Assembly: GCA_038496445.1 (NCBI GenBank)
Contig: JALMLS010000598.1
Location: 124,001 to 188,000 of the forward strand
Reading direction: 5' to 3'
Source: Trichosphaerium sp. ATCC 40318
Taxonomy: Eukaryota; Discosea; Flabellinia; Trichosidae
DNA: 64,000 nt
Numbering within the stretch: position 1 is the stretch's first letter; every line of letters begins with the position of its first letter. Under the pieces are notes generated by a model that was not told the origin of the DNA, did no database searches, and saw nothing but the letters and a program-made list of their open reading frames with translations. The position numbers and the translations under genes are program-made. Positions 60,317 to 64,000 of the stretch are shown one piece after another.

Positions 60317-61518
60317 GTAAATGGAGTAATAAGGGTTGATTGATATTGTGGAAGCGTTTTGTTGATTGACAAGTTGCGTTGATGCGTTAGAGCTGTAAAA
60401 AATGAATAGAACTTAGCGCTGTCGTGACTTAGCGGAATCATGATTGATAAGTTGAACTTAACCCGGAAATCGCTAAGCGCCACTACCAAATATAGATATT
60501 TGAAAAAACACTATTTGCTAAGAGTGTACTGTATCAATGTTTCTGAGTTGCTTGGTGCTATGTACGTTGTTTTGACTGCGTTACCAAAAAAGCATGTCTT
60601 GAATACGTCACCGATGTGCTTTATTTGGCGTGAGAGAAGTGTATGGGCTATTTAGAAAGCAAAGCAACATGTTTAGTTTGTTTTTGTGCTGAACAGTTCG
60701 TTACTTTTACGCAATGGATGTGCAGCGCGTAGCGCTATCTAATCGCGTAGAAAAACCGATAGAAAGAGTTCTTTAAAGTCTTGTGCTCGATTCACATTGA
60801 ACATGAGAATACGTGTAGCTACGTTGCTTGTCATGATTTGACCATTGCCCAAACTCACAGGCAAGTTAGGCGAAAGCGCCCTCATTTATTTATACAAATT
60901 AGCAACTGTCTATCATACGCCCATTTATTAAAGGCATCGTTTCGGCTTTTAACAGGCGAAATACTCAAAGTGGAAGCTGAGAAAGCGCTTTCAACTTGAT
61001 AAGACAACGTAATAGAGTCTGTTTAATCTTATGTCGTCTCAAAAGCTTACCTGAACAAGAAGAACACAAATTGAGGAGTAAGTAAGTAAGGGGTATTTGT
61101 TGGGGCACAAATTGAGGATATAGCTCTTGGCTTGACCGCTGGTCTTGAGACCTTGGTTTTGTGAAGCCTGATAGACAAGATCAACACTCACAGTTGTGTA
61201 CAAACCTATATTAGTTCATTTACAGCTGATCAAGATTGTAGGTTTGCTAGTTAGTGCCTTAATCTTTTTTGTCTATAATCCGGGTCAACTTCTTTGTATG
61301 AAAAGTACTACGCTTGTGCAATGTGAGTATATCGAGCTCAGCGTAGTTCATTACAAATTCCCTTGTGTACATATTAATAACTTAACCGTAATTGCTTTCT
61401 CTACTGTTTAATAGATTTCACCGAGTTTTAAGATTTTTTCACGTATCCTACAATTACAAGTACCGGAAAAACTCAAACATCCGGCTAACTCTTAAAAACG
61501 AATTTATCTATACTAAGC
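60317..61518. other. Gap without recognised gene
   Basis: Only short frames without motifs. A 13-base direct repeat 'cacaaattgagga' occurs at about 61,066 and 61,107. Confidence 0.45.
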
Positions 61519-61953
61519 ATGCACTTCATCACGTTATTATTCGCTCTTCTACTTGCTGTGTCCATTGGGGTAAACAGTAAAGCCGCCAAAAGATCTGGCA
61601 CGTGTCAAGATGTTATAAACACTCAAGTATCTTGGATGGCTGTATTTAATGGTGTTGTGGCAACAGGAACAGCGAAATACTTCCCAAATGGCACCTTGGT
61701 AACTTACGATCTCTCTGGAGCGCTAGTTAACACAGGGACTTACAACATTACTGAAAAAGATGGCTGGTGTTACGAATACGAGCAATACACATACCCGCCT
61801 GGCGCTTCACCAACCTGTAACACGTGGTTGCCTCCAGTAGATGGTACGTTTGTTGGTTGTGAGATCTTTGGTGACAAGTGTTTTGAAGCTTGCAAAACAG
61901 AAGGTCAATGGAAAAACTGGTATGCAGCCAGGATAATCACGACTTTACAATAA
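61519..61953 (+). CDS. Small secreted Cys-containing protein
   Basis: A single exon of 144 residues with a clear signal peptide (MHFITLLFALLLAVSIGVNS). The mature part has six Cys ('SGTCQDVIN', 'GWCYEYEQY', 'SPTCNTW', 'VGCEIFGDKCFEACK') and several N-glycosylation sites (NGT, NIT). The pattern 'GVVATGTAKYFPNGTLVTYD' followed by 'GTYNI' resembles a beta-sheet lipocalin-like or lectin-like fold, but I do not recognise a family. Secretion is well supported; role unknown. Confidence 0.65.
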   Translation: MHFITLLFALLLAVSIGVNSKAAKRSGTCQDVINTQVSWMAVFNGVVATGTAKYFPNGTLVTYDLSGALVNTGTYNITEKDGWCYEYEQYTYPPGASPTCNTWLPPVDGTFVGCEIFGDKCFEACKTEGQWKNWYAARIITTLQ

Positions 61954-62378
61954 AAATCGATTGTCGACTGATCACAAAATGCTGTAACATCTCAATCAGA
62001 ATTTGTATTTTTATAATACTCCTCAATAAAGTGTTTTACATATTTAGAGTCATTCCGTTTCGGGCTTGTAGCTATAGTTTGGAGTACAAAAGCTTAAGCG
62101 GGTATCACATCAAGGCTCTAGAGCACAGAAGAGCTGGTTTGTCATTGGGTATTAGAAATAAATACAAGAAAATAGTAAGAAATGTGGTTGCTATCATAAT
62201 GTTTGTGCTCATCTCAACGTAAAATACAAAACTGATTCCCTTAATATTGATTCACATCGTTTTTAGCGGGTCACTTGGAACAATAACAAACGTCTTGATA
62301 GGATTTTCCCTTATGGCAGTTGCTACGACTTTAACCTTGGGGCAGTTGGTATCTAGGTGCTACGCCCAGTGCACATAG
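61954..62378 (+). CDS. Possible small membrane protein, 5' end unresolved
   Basis: An open frame overlapping the previous gene's 3' end in another frame continues 'ISIRICIFIILLNKVFYIF', 'HRRAGLSLGIRNKYKKIV' and 'NVVAIIMFVLIST'. A GTAAAA...TTTTTAG intron of about 48 nt joins in phase to 'GSLGTITNVLIGFSLMAVAT' and stops at TAG 62376. The hydrophobic segments and the in-phase intron suggest a real two- to three-helix membrane protein, but no start codon or family is clear. It may be a gene remnant. Confidence 0.35.
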
Positions 62379-62512
62379 CACATTTGTTGATATTTTCATT
62401 TTGCAATCAAAAGCTGAAAGCAGAAGTTCAAGCATTATCTGGTTATTCAAAACGGCATTAGATACGAAAGGAATGTATTTTAACAACATGAGTGCACTGC
62501 TGTATTACATGA

Positions 62513-63818
62513 CTAGCGTCTTAACAGTTCTATGCGAGCATTGGAATCAATAACTGCATCACTACATGGCAAAACTGTAAATAGCGTTGGTTCTGCGATA
62601 CCACATACACCTTTAAAAAGGAGTAAATGTCTGCATAAAAATGATAGTACAAAGTAACAAAAGTACAAAGGTGGTCTTCCAGATATGCTGTGAATTGATC
62701 CACTTGTTTGTAAGGACGAATAAGTTATGTCAGCCTTTAATTCAGCCGCAGTTGGTCCTAAAACTGTACAAGTCAAAACACAATACAACTGCAAGTCTTT
62801 CAACATACATGAAGCGACAAAGTCAAAGCTACAAATGCCCTCATAAGTACTTGCAACAACAAGACCATTTCTAGTATCCATCATATCAACTTTTCCTGTC
62901 TCGCACATTCTAGAAGAGGCGTCCACTCTCCCAATTGATGTTGGTATGATAAACTCAACATCTGAAAGACCTGTTATGTCTATACAACTGAGTTGTACAG
63001 TGACTCTTTGGCCTACCCACAATCAATAACACTACTGGTATTTTTTTTAACTGTACCTCCCCTTACTGATGTGACAGGCATTCCGTTTACCCAAAATGAG
63101 TGCTCACACACCATCCCTGTTGTAGCACATAAGGTTTCAATCGTATAAGTTCTTGTCATAGTTGAAGGGAGAGCATTTGATGTAAAGAAAGAAAAGTCAA
63201 GGTTGCTTAGGCTCTCAAGAGTAACTTGTTGTGGTAGTTGTGGACAAAATCTAAACCCTTCAGGACTTGCGGAAGTAACTGCAAAACCACCGGGGACATT
63301 AAAAGATATTGTGGATCGAATTGGAGAGCTAAGGAAGAAACTGTAGCACTCTAAATTATACAAAATCAGGTAGTATAATTCATGACGTGTGAAGATAGTT
63401 TGATTCAAATAGATTGATGTAACCAAAAAAGTAATTATTTTCTTGAAAGAAAACACGTGATTAACGTACGAACACCCAAAGATGAACCATCAACTGGCAT
63501 AGGCGATACATACGATAAAGTACAAGTGCCAGTGACATCTACACCCATCACAACTGTTAAAACGCCATCTGCTATCGAGCAAATAATGGTGGTCATCGAA
63601 TTAGAAGGATTTGAATCAAGCCGTGCTGTTAGCGTTCTTGTTCCTCCAAATACATCCGAAATTGTCTGGGTCATGGTATCTTCGGTTCTTGGTGTGGTTG
63701 CAGTTACTGTAGCGGCAGTGGTAAATGGATCAATGAAACGTGTTGTAATTAGCGATTGACCCATTGCCACAGCAAAGAAAAACCAAAAGTAAGTTATTGA
63801 TACACGAGCAACTGTCAT
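62513..63818 (-). CDS. Secreted Ser/Thr-rich protein of unknown family
   Basis: ATG 63818 opens with a signal peptide (MTVARVSITYFWFFFAVAMG). A Thr/Ser-rich, beta-type sequence with scattered Cys follows ('TIICSIADGVLTVVMGVDVT', 'FNVPGGFAVTSASPEG', 'ETLCATTGMVCEHSFWVNG', 'VTVQLSCIDITGLSDVEFI'), then 'YEGICSFDFVASCMLKDLQL'. The last exon reads 'KGVCGIAEPTLFTVLPCSDA' and ends 'RIELLRR' at TAG 62513. At least four introns. Likely a cell-surface or secreted adhesin-like protein; no membrane anchor is seen at the C-terminus. Confidence 0.6.
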
Positions 63819-64000
63819 TGTTTTGCTCCTAAGGGTTGTGATAACTGGCAGATTTAAAGGTGATTAATTGTGTTCTCATTTTTTTCATTTATGACTGAAC
63901 ATGAAAGACATTTCAGACGTTTGGTCAGAACGAACTTGACTATCAAATTGTGACCAACAAGACCAACTCAGGATAGCAAGCAGAAATCACCCTCCCACCG
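63819..64000. other. Upstream region of the preceding minus-strand gene
   Basis: AT-rich, with no frame or motif that I can support. Confidence 0.4.

Overview
The window is a piece of a nuclear genome from an intron-rich protist. Almost every gene is split by many tiny introns (about 40-75 nt), often with a GTACGT, GTACGC or GTAAGT donor and a CAG, TAG or AAG acceptor. Stops are TAA, TAG and TGA, the sequence is AT-rich, and genes sit close together on both strands. A Frizzled-like receptor, a BP74-type domain and many F-box repeat proteins would fit an amoebozoan or another unicellular relative of the opisthokonts. That placement is an inference, not a demonstration. Gene limits below were built by joining exons by eye in phase; where a junction did not close I say so.

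Left third (1-23.7 kb): a fast-evolving accessory region. It holds an edge-truncated F-box gene, an F-box/LRR gene, two secreted hydrolases (chlorophyllase-like and endoglycoceramidase-like), then a tandemly duplicated cassette of convergent genes: F-box plus MORN_2/YwqK-type repeats on +, and a novel N-terminal module plus F-box plus LRR on -. The cassette is surrounded by decayed pieces of the same families and by a fragment of the endoglycoceramidase gene. Next come a large Reeler/membrane-hairpin/LPMO-like gene and a TIMP-like secreted inhibitor.

Middle (24-49 kb): a Ras-like GTPase, a small F-box gene, a DUF4112 membrane protein, a protein made of 'YW...DWY...GG...YP.W' repeats, a Frizzled-like seven-helix receptor, a METTL21-like methyltransferase divergent from CIAO1, an LSD1/polyamine-oxidase-like flavoenzyme, a LamG-like secreted protein, an NRF-6-type acyltransferase, a BP74-domain secreted protein, a KDEL-tailed ER protein, and a second 'YW...DWY' repeat protein that keeps a PD-(D/E)XK-like C-terminus.

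Right third (50-64 kb): housekeeping genes. DNA polymerase delta catalytic subunit is divergent from ribosomal protein eL24 and is followed by NAR1/CIAO3. Then come another F-box/LRR gene and small secreted or membrane proteins. CIAO1, NAR1 and the Fe-S client Pol delta lie within about 25 kb of each other. The palindrome CACGTG is strikingly frequent in introns and gaps.

The best candidates for something undescribed are the duplicated convergent F-box-MORN_2 / F-box-LRR cassette, the Reeler-LPMO polyprotein with an internal signal-peptidase-like site, and the paired 'YW...DWY' repeat genes.
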